A stretch of DNA of 64,000 bases from Streptomyces sp. ML-6 (lineage in GTDB: Bacteria; Actinomycetota; Actinomycetes; Streptomycetales; Streptomycetaceae), in assembly GCF_030116705.1 (NCBI RefSeq), contig NZ_JAOTIK010000001.1, positions 7,654,501 through 7,718,500 on the forward strand, given 5' to 3'. Shown here one piece after another: positions 56,403 through 64,000 of the stretch; position 1 is the first letter of the stretch, and each line of letters starts with the position of its first letter. The position numbers and the translations under genes are program-made. A model generated the notes under the pieces. That model searched no databases and was not told the DNA's origin. It saw only the letters and a list, made by a program, of their open reading frames with translations.

Positions 56403-57131
56403 TCAGGAGAGCCAGTCGGCGTAGCGGGTGGGGGCGAGGTGAGCGTCCTTGTCGGTGAGGACGTCCCCTTTGACGGCGGCGAACATGCCGGCGGTGGGGT
56501 CGGTGACGACGGTGCGGTTGTCGCCCTTGTGGGAGAGGGTGATCCGGCCCAGCTCGTCCAGGTTGAAGATCTCGGGGCCTGCGATGTTGCGCCTGCCGTT
56601 CAGCGGGGTGCCCGCGGCGACCTCTGCCACCGCGTCGGCCACGTCCTTGGCCGCGATCGGCTGGATCGGCGTGGCGGGCAGCCGGACGGTGTCGCCGTCG
56701 GTGGTCCAGGACAGGACGGCGTCCATGAACTCCATGAACTGCGTGGCCCGGACGATCGAGTAGGGGATCGGCTCGGCCGTGAGGATGTCTTCCTGGAGGG
56801 TCTTGGCCCGGTAGTAATCCAGCTCCGGGACCTGGTCCGTTCCGACGATCGAGAGGATGACGAAGTGGCCGACGCCGCCCTTTTGGGCTGCGGCCAGAAG
56901 GTTGTCCATCGAGGTCTGGAAGAAGGCCGGGGACGCTTCGTCGAAGGTCGGGGAGTTCGTCAGATTGACGACGACGTCGGCTCCCGCCACAGCCTCGTCC
57001 AGCCCCTGGCCGCTGATGACGTCGACTCCGGTGGACTGCGAGTGAGGTACCGCCTCGTGCCCGGCGGCGTTCAGCTTCTTGACGACCTGCGACCCGATCA
57101 GCCCGGTGCCACCGATGACTGCGAACTTCAT
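56403..57131 (-). CDS. NmrA/SDR-like NAD(P)H-binding protein
   Basis: The 242-residue protein starts MKFAVIGGTGLIGSQVVKKL, an extended-SDR nucleotide loop, and has SIVGTDQVPELDYYRAK with an atypical Tyr-Lys pair, as in NmrA-like redox sensors or reductases. AAAGGAGTG before the ATG at 57131 sets the start. It lies between two nitroreductase copies on the same strand, hinting at a former redox operon. Substrate unknown. Confidence 0.85.
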   Translation of the reverse strand: MKFAVIGGTGLIGSQVVKKLNAAGHEAVPHSQSTGVDVISGQGLDEAVAGADVVVNLTNSPTFDEASPAFFQTSMDNLLAAAQKGGVGHFVILSIVGTDQVPELDYYRAKTLQEDILTAEPIPYSIVRATQFMEFMDAVLSWTTDGDTVRLPATPIQPIAAKDVADAVAEVAAGTPLNGRRNIAGPEIFNLDELGRITLSHKGDNRTVVTDPTAGMFAAVKGDVLTDKDAHLAPTRYADWLS

Positions 57132-57236
57132 GACACTCCTTTCGTTGAGATTGTGTACGTAATATGGCATATGGATCGCTGTGTGGGCGTGGCAAGAAGC
57201 GGCGCCCTGATCGGCTGAGGAACGGGGGTGCGCAGA

Positions 57237-57590
57237 CTGTTCACGAGGGTGACCATTTCGCCGAGGGGTGACTGGCTTGTGCAGGCGTCACCTGCTGTGA
57301 CGTCTTCGAACCAATCGACATGCCGCAGAAGAGGATGAGCTCGTCCGGAGCGGTAGGACTTCCGTGACGGTCCTGTGGTGTTTCGCTCACGCCGTCTGCT
57401 GCAGATGCATGCCGACATTGGTCCATTGGGGTGAGCCCATGTCGTGGTCGATGTAGCAGAGCAGGGCGGCGGGCGCGGGGAAACAGTCCCAGTTCACGGA
57501 AGCGGTCCTCTGACGAGCTTTCCAGTCCTTGCGCGGAATACCGAGTGCGCCGTAGCGCTGCTCACCGACCGAGTCCGCCCAAGGCGCCCG
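57237..57590 (-). pseudogene. Decayed second nitroreductase copy
   Basis: Minus-strand pieces GALGIPRKDWKARQRTASVN, WDCFPAPAALLCYIDHDMGS and PDELILFCGMSIG match the C-terminal half of the nitroreductase at 55.5-56.2 kb. They are broken by a deletion (the region equivalent to MLLLRAEGLHSCPQMAW is missing) and frame changes. The N-terminal half is absent. Confidence 0.75.
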
Positions 57591-58046
57591 CGTCATCAGC
57601 CCGCCGGGCATTCGCCAGGCGGCCCGGCGCTCTCGTCGCCTGCCCGGCCGATCTCGAGGGCGATCTTGTTGAACCACTGAGCAGTGCGTGCCACGATGCT
57701 GGCTCAGCTGTGGTTCGCGGTGAGCATCGTGATCGGCGGTACCACCGCCTTCGAGTTCGCACCCCGCGAGTCCGCGGTCTGCTGCTCGTCGTCATGGTGA
57801 CCATGCGGTCGATTGGTGTCGCGGCGGTGCATGTCGTTGGCTGGCTGATGATGAGCTCTGACCATGACGGCTGGTGCTGGTCGGCGGCACCGTTGCGGAA
57901 GTCGCCGTGGCTGTCGGCGTAGGTGATGTCCTTGGTATCGGCGGCTCAGGAGCGGGTGGTGGAGTGGGATGGTTTCCGAGGGCCTGGTCATCGGTGAAAC
58001 AGGTGAAGCGATGCCAGACGAAGATGTGAGAGGACAGCATTGGTCC
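57591..58046. other. Region without a convincing gene
   Basis: A plus-strand stretch near 57690-57780 (MLAQLWFAVSIVIGGTTAFE) is hydrophobic and may be a membrane protein remnant. It stops soon and has no ribosome site. Nothing else is recognisable. Confidence 0.35.
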
Positions 58047-58420
58047 TCAGTGGTCGGTGAGGGCCGGCGAGATCTGCTGCATGAGGCTGATCATGTCCGG
58101 GGAAACCCATTCCTCGGCGATCCTGTCGCCCTCGATGCGGTAGACCTCGATGCTTCGGAAGCTGACCTGGCGGCCGGTCGCCTCGAACTGCTGGAACGCG
58201 CCCAGGTGGGTTCCCCGGAAGCGGAGCAGCACCGTGACCTTGTCGTCGATGCCGAAGATGTCCTGAACATCGATCTTCAGGTCGGGGAAGGCGCCGAGCA
58301 TCTCTTCTGTGCCCTGGAACCAGACCTCCCGACCGTGCCGGGGCTCTTCGCTGCCGGGGATGTTGGCGATGAAGTTGTCTACCTGGTGGCGCTGACCTGC
58401 ATCGATGCGACTGCGTCCAC
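58047..58420 (-). pseudogene. SnoaL-like (ester cyclase) protein, N-terminally truncated
   Basis: About 100 residues of a SnoaL-like polyketide cyclase/NTF2 domain are clear: NFIANIPGSEEPRHGREVWF, LGAFPDLKIDVQDIFGIDDK, VTVLLRFRGTHLGAF and IEEWVSP-like AEEWVSPDMISLMQQ. The first ~35 residues are replaced by unrelated sequence with no start codon close to the domain, so the gene is probably truncated. Confidence 0.65.
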
Positions 58421-58477
58421 CCCTGACCTGCGCGGATACGTCTTTCAGCGTCTTTCGGGATCGTGCTGCGTTACGCG

Positions 58478-58535
58478 GTCGATTCTCCCCACGCGCTCCC
58501 CAGGACCGTCGATACTCCCCAGATCCTCCCCAGGA
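58478..58535. repeat. Two 28-base direct repeats, period 30
   Basis: The unit GTCGATxCTCCCCA-N4-CTCCCCAGGA occurs at 58478-58505 and 58508-58535 with few differences, giving four CTCCCCA cores. It lies upstream of the SnoaL fragment on the minus strand and could be binding sites or part of a larger repeat family. Confidence 0.6.
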
Positions 58536-59366
58536 AGTGACGTTGCGGCGGGCCTGGTGGCACGGGACGTTATGCCGCCGGAGGCGCTGCCAGGGGCACG
58601 CTGAGTGACTGCGTGCGAGGGTAGGGCAGAAGCCTGGCGCCGAGCGGATGAGCGCAAGGCGTGAGTTTGACTCTGCCTGGGCAGGCTCAAGTTCGAACCC
58701 GCTGTCGGAAGCCGACGTCTGGGCCGCCCCAGGCGAGGAAGCCCTTCCTGTACGTCGTCTGTGCCGCTGTCGTCGCTGGGCCTGGGCGTCGGCGTTATCG
58801 CAACCCCCAGGGGCTCGGGTTCCTTGACACCGAGGCGATTGAGGACCAACCGGCAACCCGATCCGCTCGGCCTGGCGCAGCACGGGTGACCCCCGCCCAC
58901 TGCCGCGGGCCGACGCGATCGCCGTCGCGCTGGCCACGTTCAACACTCTCTCCATGGGCGTACGCCTGCCCCCGGTGATCGCGCGGTCCGCCGCCCGCTC
59001 TGGCAACCCGCAGCACCCGGCAGGCGGAACGATCTGCGTTGAGCGACCCCTTCCCGAACTCGCGCCTGGCGGCATACGCTTACTGATCAGTGCCGCCGTG
59101 ATCACCATGAGTTGTGAGGTGCGGCGGCAGGAGGGGACAGCAGGACCGGGGGCAGGCCACCGCACGTATGCAAGCACTGGGCAGCGCATCGATGCCACCA
59201 GGAGCACGTGCTGGACAAGGCCAGGCGATCCGGTAGGGGAGGGCCGTGAACCGCTGGGTCGGCATCGTGTCGCTGCGCGAGACAGCGCCACCAACACCAG
59301 TGCACCGCATCGCGCTCGCGATCGAGGCCGCGGAACCGGACGTCGTACCAGCTGGCCGACCGGACG
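58536..59366. other. Long region without a convincing gene
   Basis: No frame here gives a recognisable domain. From about 59246 a GTG-started plus frame (MNRWVGIVSLRETAPPTPVH) may be the real N-terminus of the RNase III-like protein, one frame away from its body. That would add a further lesion. Confidence 0.35.
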
Positions 59367-61303
59367 GTGCCGTACGCGCGGATGCGGTCGGCGCTGCGCA
59401 TGATCAGTCAGGAGCACGCGCGCCACCGCGATTGGGGCCGGTACGAGTACTGCGTCGACCTGGCGAGCGACTTCTTCGACGGCGGCCTTCCCCCGACGGG
59501 ACTGCCCTCGTGGCTCACGAACGAACTCCAGAACATCCTGGACGGTAGGTCTGGTGCACGGCCGACAGGCGGGCGGAGGGCGCAGGCAGCCCCTCTCCGA
59601 ACTGCCTCCCGTCCTGCCCACCCGCGCCCGGTGTCTACCCGCCGCGGGCTGACCACGCCCCCCGAAGTCTCGCGCCCTGTCCGGCCCGCGCGGTCGGCGC
59701 GGCCCTCGACCGGACAGCGTCCGTCGACCGGTCCGGTCCGGCCCTACTCCCGCGCCGAACGGCGACTCGACATCCACGACGTCACGTACCCGGCGCTGTG
59801 TGAGCCGCCTGCGTCGCTTGTGGACGCGTACGGGCAAGCGGTCCGCGAGATCGTAGGGGATACCGTGCGTGGATGGGACGCTGGCCCCGAGGTCACCGCC
59901 TGGCTCGGCCTTGCCGCCGAACACCGCAGTCACCTCAACGAGAGCCACCATGCTGACCAGGTCACACCGCACGTACTCGGCCTACTCGACCGGCTCGGCG
60001 CCACCGCACTCGACGTGATCCTGCTCGACGCCTACACGCGATGGGCGACCCCTCGGAAGGCCAGCGAACAGTCGAGCGAACACGCCCGGCGGCGCGCCGC
60101 CGCCAACCTGGCGCTCGGCGCATGGGCTACCAAGCATGGGCTGGTGCGCATGAGCGCGGGGGAGGCACAGCAGCCCGCCAGGTCCGTCTTCGAAGGAGTG
60201 GCCCGGCAGATCCTTGGCGTGCTTAGCCTCTGCGGCGAGCACGAGGTCGCCCGGAGGCTGGTCGCGTCCGTGTGGCACGACCTCGACCGCCCGGCCTCGG
60301 GGGCGGGTACCGATCCGGTCACCCTGGCGCAAACGGCCTTCCAGAAGGAAGGGTTGACCTACGACTACATCGAGGAGGGCCCGGACCACCGCAAGTTGTT
60401 CCGGGCCGCCGTCCGTACCGGAACCGGCCGAACGGCGGAAGGTATCGGCCAGTCCAAGAAGGCCGCGCGAGCGGCGGCGGCACAAGCACTTCTTGACGCC
60501 TACCCGCAAGTGACCGCAGCAGCGAGCCCGGGACTCAAGGCGACCCCCGCGAACCTGCCAGCCGCGTCGCCACGGCCGTACCCGCAGCCGGGCAACCGGC
60601 ACCGGGACGCCGTGAGTGACCTGGCGGCCATGTTCGACCTTGGCCACCGCACGCACGGACTCCTCGCCCAGGCCCTCACCCATGTCTCCTGGGCGCACGA
60701 GAACCAGGAAGCGGCGACCGCCGCCCGTCAGCGCGACAATCACCTCCTCGCCCACCACGGCTCGCACGTAGTGGACTACCTCGCAGCCCACGTCCGCGTT
60801 CACCGAGCCCTCGCGCACGGCCTAACCCCCGATGAAGACGAGGCGCGGATCCTCACCGCCTCTGACGACGACACCGCCAGGCTCGGTGCGACCCTCCAGC
60901 TCACGGAAGGGCTGCTGACGAGCCGCGGTGAGAGCGGACAGGGCCGCACCGCGGTGTCGGACGCCGCGCAGGCGGTCGTTGCCGCGGCCTGGCGCGTCCA
61001 TGGCCCTCGGCTACTTGGGCGCCGACCTGCCATCCTTGATGACTGGCTCTCCGGCCTCGAACACCAGCACGATCCGGTGACCGTCCTCACCGCCATGGCC
61101 AGCACGTACGGCATCGACCACGAGTACACGTACGACGTCTCGGGGCCAGACCACCTGAAGAGCTACACCACCACCATCAGCCTGCGCGACGCTCAGGGAC
61201 GGGTCCACCGGTGGACCGAGCATCTGCCCGGAACCCCCGGTAAGCCGGAGGCCAAGAAGGCGACCGCCGAGGCCCTCCTCGACATCCTCGCTACCCCCGT
61301 TAA
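59367..61303 (+). pseudogene. Tandem RNase III-like/dsRNA-binding protein, part before the IS
   Basis: About 645 codons, domains in order. A short helical N-terminus (1-60) and a Pro/Arg-rich linker come first. RNase III-like domain A (about 130-310) has LAAEHRSHLNES, LLDRLGATALDVIL in place of LEFLGDAVL, and SVFEGVARQILG. A clear dsRNA-binding domain (316-380) has EGPDHRKLF and GIGQSKKAARAAAAQALLD. Degenerate RNase III-like domain B (411-566) has LLAQALTHVSWAHEN. A weaker second dsRBD (569-643) has SGPDHLKSYTT and AKKATAEALLD. An active-site acidic residue appears changed in A (Ala in LGATAL), so it may bind rather than cut RNA. The gene is split by an IS at 61300. The start (GTG 59367) is uncertain because upstream coding may be out of frame. 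Family not known to me. Confidence 0.7.
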
Positions 61304-62677
61304 TACTGCAATCACAGTTATGGGGTCTGGTGTGATTGAGTGTCGTCGTGTCTGTGGATCTTAGTGTGCGTCAAGTTGATTCCTGGCGTGAGGTGTTGGT
61401 GGGGTTGCACGCGCGGTTCGCTGCGCGGTTTGCCCGCTCGGAGCCGCGGGGTCGGGCGCTGGAGTACATGTCCGGGCTGGTTGCGCCGTTGGAACGGAAG
61501 AACGGCTGGTCGCTGGCGGAGCGTGCCGGTGAGGCGCATCCGATCGGGATGCAGCGGCTGCTGGGCGAGGCTGACTGGGACGCTGATGGGGTCCGCGATG
61601 ACGTCCGGGACTTCGTCGTGGAGAGCATCGGCGACAAGGACGCGGTGCTGATCGGTGACGACACCGGGTTCCTGAAGAAGGGCACCAGGTCGGCCGGCGT
61701 GCAGAGGCAGTACTCCGGCACCGCGGGGCGGACGGAGAACTCCCAGATTGGCACCTTCCTCGCCTACGCCTCCCGGCGGGGGCGGGCGTTGATCGACCGG
61801 GAGTTGTATCTGCCGAAGTCCTGGACGGACGACCGGGAGCGGTGCCGGGCGGCCGGCATCCCGGACGACGTGCCGTTCGCCACGAAGATCGAGCACTTCC
61901 AGGCCATGCTCCAGCGCGCCCTGGACGCGAAGGTGCCGTTCGCGTGGGTGACCGCCGACGAGGCATACGGGCAGGCCAAGCGACTGCGGTACTGGCTGGA
62001 GCAGCGCGGGGTCGCGCACGTGCTGGCGACCAAGGTCAACGACACCGTCATCACCACCCGGGGCGCCGACATCCGGGTCGACGCCCTGATGGCCGGCCTG
62101 CCGAGGCAGGCGTGGAAGCGCCTGTCGGCAGGGGCCGGCGCCCACGGGCAGCGGTTCCATGACTGGGCCCGGGTGCCGGTCCGGATCTGGTGGGAGAACG
62201 GCTTCGGGCACTGGGTGCTGGCCCGCCGCAGTCCCACCGATCCCACCGAGATCGCCTACTACGTCTGCTACGGCCCGGTCGGCACCCGGCTGAGGGACCT
62301 GGCCCGGGTGGCGGGAGCCCGCTGGCAGGTCGAGGAATGTTTCCAGGCCGCGAAGAACGAGTGCGGCCTGGACCACTACCAGGTCCGCCGCTACGACGCC
62401 TGGTACCGGCACATCACCCTGTCCATGGCCGCACTCGCCGCACTGACGGCCATCCGCGCCCAGGAACTGTCAAAGGGGGCAACCATCTCGGACAAACCCA
62501 CCTGATCCCGTTGTCCGTCGCAGAGATACGCCGCCTGATCGGACTCATCCTGCGGCCACAACACCTCACGCCGACGCACCATCTGCACCGGTCATGGTGG
62601 AGACGACTCAGTCAGACCCGCGCTCGCCACAGCCACTACAAACGCCGAGGCCAGACCCCATAACTGTGATTGCAGTA
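61304..62677 (+). mobile_element. IS701-family insertion sequence at a duplicated TTAA
   Basis: Perfect terminal inverted repeats of about 27 bases (TACTGCAATCACAG at the outer end) run inward from 61304 and from 62677. TTAA is present directly at both ends (61300-61303, 62678-62681) as the target duplication. The pristine ends suggest a recent insertion. Deleting the element and one TTAA rejoins the host gene in frame. Confidence 0.9.
61336..62505 (+). CDS. IS701-family transposase
   Basis: The 389-residue product has the family motifs: SGLVAPLERKNGWSLAERAG, VLIGDDTGFLKKGTRSAGVQ, AWVTADEAYGQAKRLRYWLE and QVEECFQAAKNECGLDHYQV, giving the DDE triad. The first codon is TTG 61336; GTG 61348 or 61354 could also serve. 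The frame stops at DKPT, but a family-like tail (IPLSVAEIRRLIGLILRPQH) continues in another frame to about 62663. A late frameshift may therefore have removed the C-terminus, and activity is uncertain. Confidence 0.88.
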   Translation: MSVVVSVDLSVRQVDSWREVLVGLHARFAARFARSEPRGRALEYMSGLVAPLERKNGWSLAERAGEAHPIGMQRLLGEADWDADGVRDDVRDFVVESIGDKDAVLIGDDTGFLKKGTRSAGVQRQYSGTAGRTENSQIGTFLAYASRRGRALIDRELYLPKSWTDDRERCRAAGIPDDVPFATKIEHFQAMLQRALDAKVPFAWVTADEAYGQAKRLRYWLEQRGVAHVLATKVNDTVITTRGADIRVDALMAGLPRQAWKRLSAGAGAHGQRFHDWARVPVRIWWENGFGHWVLARRSPTDPTEIAYYVCYGPVGTRLRDLARVAGARWQVEECFQAAKNECGLDHYQVRRYDAWYRHITLSMAALAALTAIRAQELSKGATISDKPT

Positions 62678-62681
62678 TTAA

Positions 62682-63552
62682 CGGTGTCGTCGATGATCTT
62701 GCCGCCTCGGAACGGGACCTGCTCGCCTTCCTCCTGCGCGCCCAGCTCGATGGCCTCGGCCGGCCGACGGAACGGCAGCGCGCCCGCATTCTCGCCCGCG
62801 GCGACCTCGGCACCGACCTCCTCACCACCGGCGACACCGAGGCGTTTCTTGCTTGGGCAGAACGCATCCGCCCCCTGCTCGGGCCGGACGATACGGCCGT
62901 ACCGGAAACGCTGCGCGAGCTGTAGCGGAAGGCCCTCGACGACACACGTATCGGGCCCGGCTCGCTCCTGCGCCGCATGGCCGCCGACACCGGACCCGAC
63001 GCCGCGAGCGTCGTTCGGCGAAACGCGGCGGACGCTGTACGGCGAGCGTTGAGCCGCGGACCGCAGGCCGCATCGGTCCGCGACGTCGTGCAGGACTGGT
63101 GGCGAGAGCTGGCCCCAGCCACCGGCATCACGGTTCGCGACGACATGCGTCAGGACGCCTTCCGCCCGCTCCCCGTCCACCTCGGCGCGCTGGACGAGAC
63201 CCTGAGGTGGTGCGGCGAAGCCGCCGAGGCGGCCGACACCCGGATCGACGTCGAGCTGACGGTCCAGGACGGCACGCTGCACGTCTGGCTCGGCCTCGAC
63301 AAGGTCGACGTCCGGACGTCCTGCGACGATTTCGCCCGCCTGCTGTCCCGCACCCTTCCCTACACCGACTGCCTGGTCGGTGACGACCATGTACTGCTGC
63401 GCCTGCACGGCGATCTCGAGACGGCTCCCCTCTTTCCCTTGGCCACGGCGGGCATGGACGCATACGTCTCTGGGCCGCTGGACCGGCGGCGGCCCTCTGG
63501 GGAAGTCACCGACGGGCCCAGGGGAGCACAGGACGAGCAACCGTACTCGTGA
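62682..63552 (+). pseudogene. RNase III-like/dsRBD protein, part after the IS
   Basis: It continues the same protein: CCC GTT AAC GGT across the restored junction gives ATPVNGVVDDLAASERDLLA. It then encodes a helical domain (AFLLRAQLDGLG, AFLAWAERIRPLL), a TAG stop at 62923-62925 probably from CAG, and continues in frame RKALDDTRIGPGSLLRRMAA to a mixed strand-helix C-terminal domain (LTVQDGTLHVWLGLDKVDVR) ending at 63552. The intact protein would have about 935 residues. The C-terminal domain is not recognised. The 3' part could be translated separately from about 62977. Confidence 0.7.
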
Positions 63553-63571
63553 GCCCGCTCTGCGAGCCGGG

Positions 63572-64000
63572 CCGCAAACGGTTCGCCAGGGATGCCGTGC
63601 TCATCGTGGACGGCACGATGGTCCCCCCGCGACCACGCCATCGCCCAGCGGTCGAAGAACTATCGGTACTCCACCAACCACCAGGTCGTCATGGACACCG
63701 ACACCCGCCTGGTCGTCGTGGTCGGCCGCTCGCCGGGAACCGCAACGACTGCAAGGTGTGGGAGGAATCCGGCGCCAAGGCCGCCGTCGGCAAAACCCTC
63801 ACGATCGCCGACGGCGGCTACCCGGGCACCGGCCTGGTCATCCCGCACCGCCGCAAGCGCGGCCAGGGCGAACTCCCGGACTGGGAGGAGGACCATAGCA
63901 AGTCCCACAAGCAGGTCCGCGCCCGCGTCGAGCACGTCTTCGCCCGCATGAAGACTTGGAAGATCCTCCGCGACTGCCGCTTGAAGGGCGCTGGCGTCCA
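63572..64000 (+). pseudogene. IS5-family transposase fragment at the window edge
   Basis: In three plus-strand frames the sequence reads RDAVLIVDGTMVP, DHAIAQRSKNYRYSTNHQVV, GNRNDCKVWEESGAKAAVGK, LTIADGGYPGTGLVIPHRRK and ARVEHVFARMKTWKILRDCR. This is the DDE domain of an IS5-type transposase. The frame changes mean it is inactive. It continues past the window. Confidence 0.75.

Overview
High GC content, GTG/TTG starts with purine-rich ribosome sites, an AfsR-type regulator and rare TTA codons point to a Streptomyces chromosome, in a region rich in mobile elements. No tRNA, rRNA or CRISPR array was seen.

Region 1 (1-6.5 kb) holds a molybdopterin oxidoreductase lacking its usual N-terminal Fe-S cysteines, a translationally coupled helical partner, a hemerythrin protein, and a CtaG-like/DUF2243 membrane pair on the minus strand. 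Region 2 (6.5-17.4 kb) has a 68-residue cysteine-rich peptide divergent from a SARP/NB-ARC/TPR regulator, a four-EF-hand protein, a GntR-membrane protein operon with a clear palindromic operator, an IS30 element inserted in an IS3 relic, and several decayed genes. A sequence with a GAAA-capped hairpin occurs at both 6.0 and 12.0 kb.

Region 3 (17.5-53.4 kb) is a trans-AT polyketide cluster of the glutarimide class (cycloheximide/actiphenol, migrastatin, streptimidone families). A stand-alone ACP, an AsnB-like amidotransferase and a ~6,600-residue AT-less PKS overlap head to tail on the minus strand. The PKS reads KS-DH-KR-ACP / KS-B-ACP / KS-KR-ACP / KS-ACP / KS-DH-KR-MT-ACP-TE. The inferred route is: malonamyl-ACP starter, enoyl intermediate, glutarimide ring closed by the KS-B module, then hydroxyl, ketone and methylated enoyl units, and hydrolysis by the TE. 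A carboxylic acid reductase could then make an aldehyde for carbocycle formation, with an old yellow enzyme, an SDR and an NTF2-like protein finishing the ring. The trans-acting AT lies at the far right end. One P450 looks functional; a second has lost its heme cysteine. The final ACP-TE segment is out of frame with the rest of the PKS. TTA codons occur in the amidotransferase gene and in a LysR regulator gene.

Region 4 (53.4-64 kb) is a decay zone: fragments of a glycosyltransferase, a PucR regulator (just inside the cluster), a nitroreductase and a SnoaL protein, an IS5 relic, and intact nitroreductase and NmrA-like genes. It ends with an unusual large protein with a tandem (RNase III-like + dsRNA-binding) arrangement, split by an IS701-family element at a duplicated TTAA target and also carrying a TAG stop. 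Removing the IS and one TTAA restores the frame exactly.
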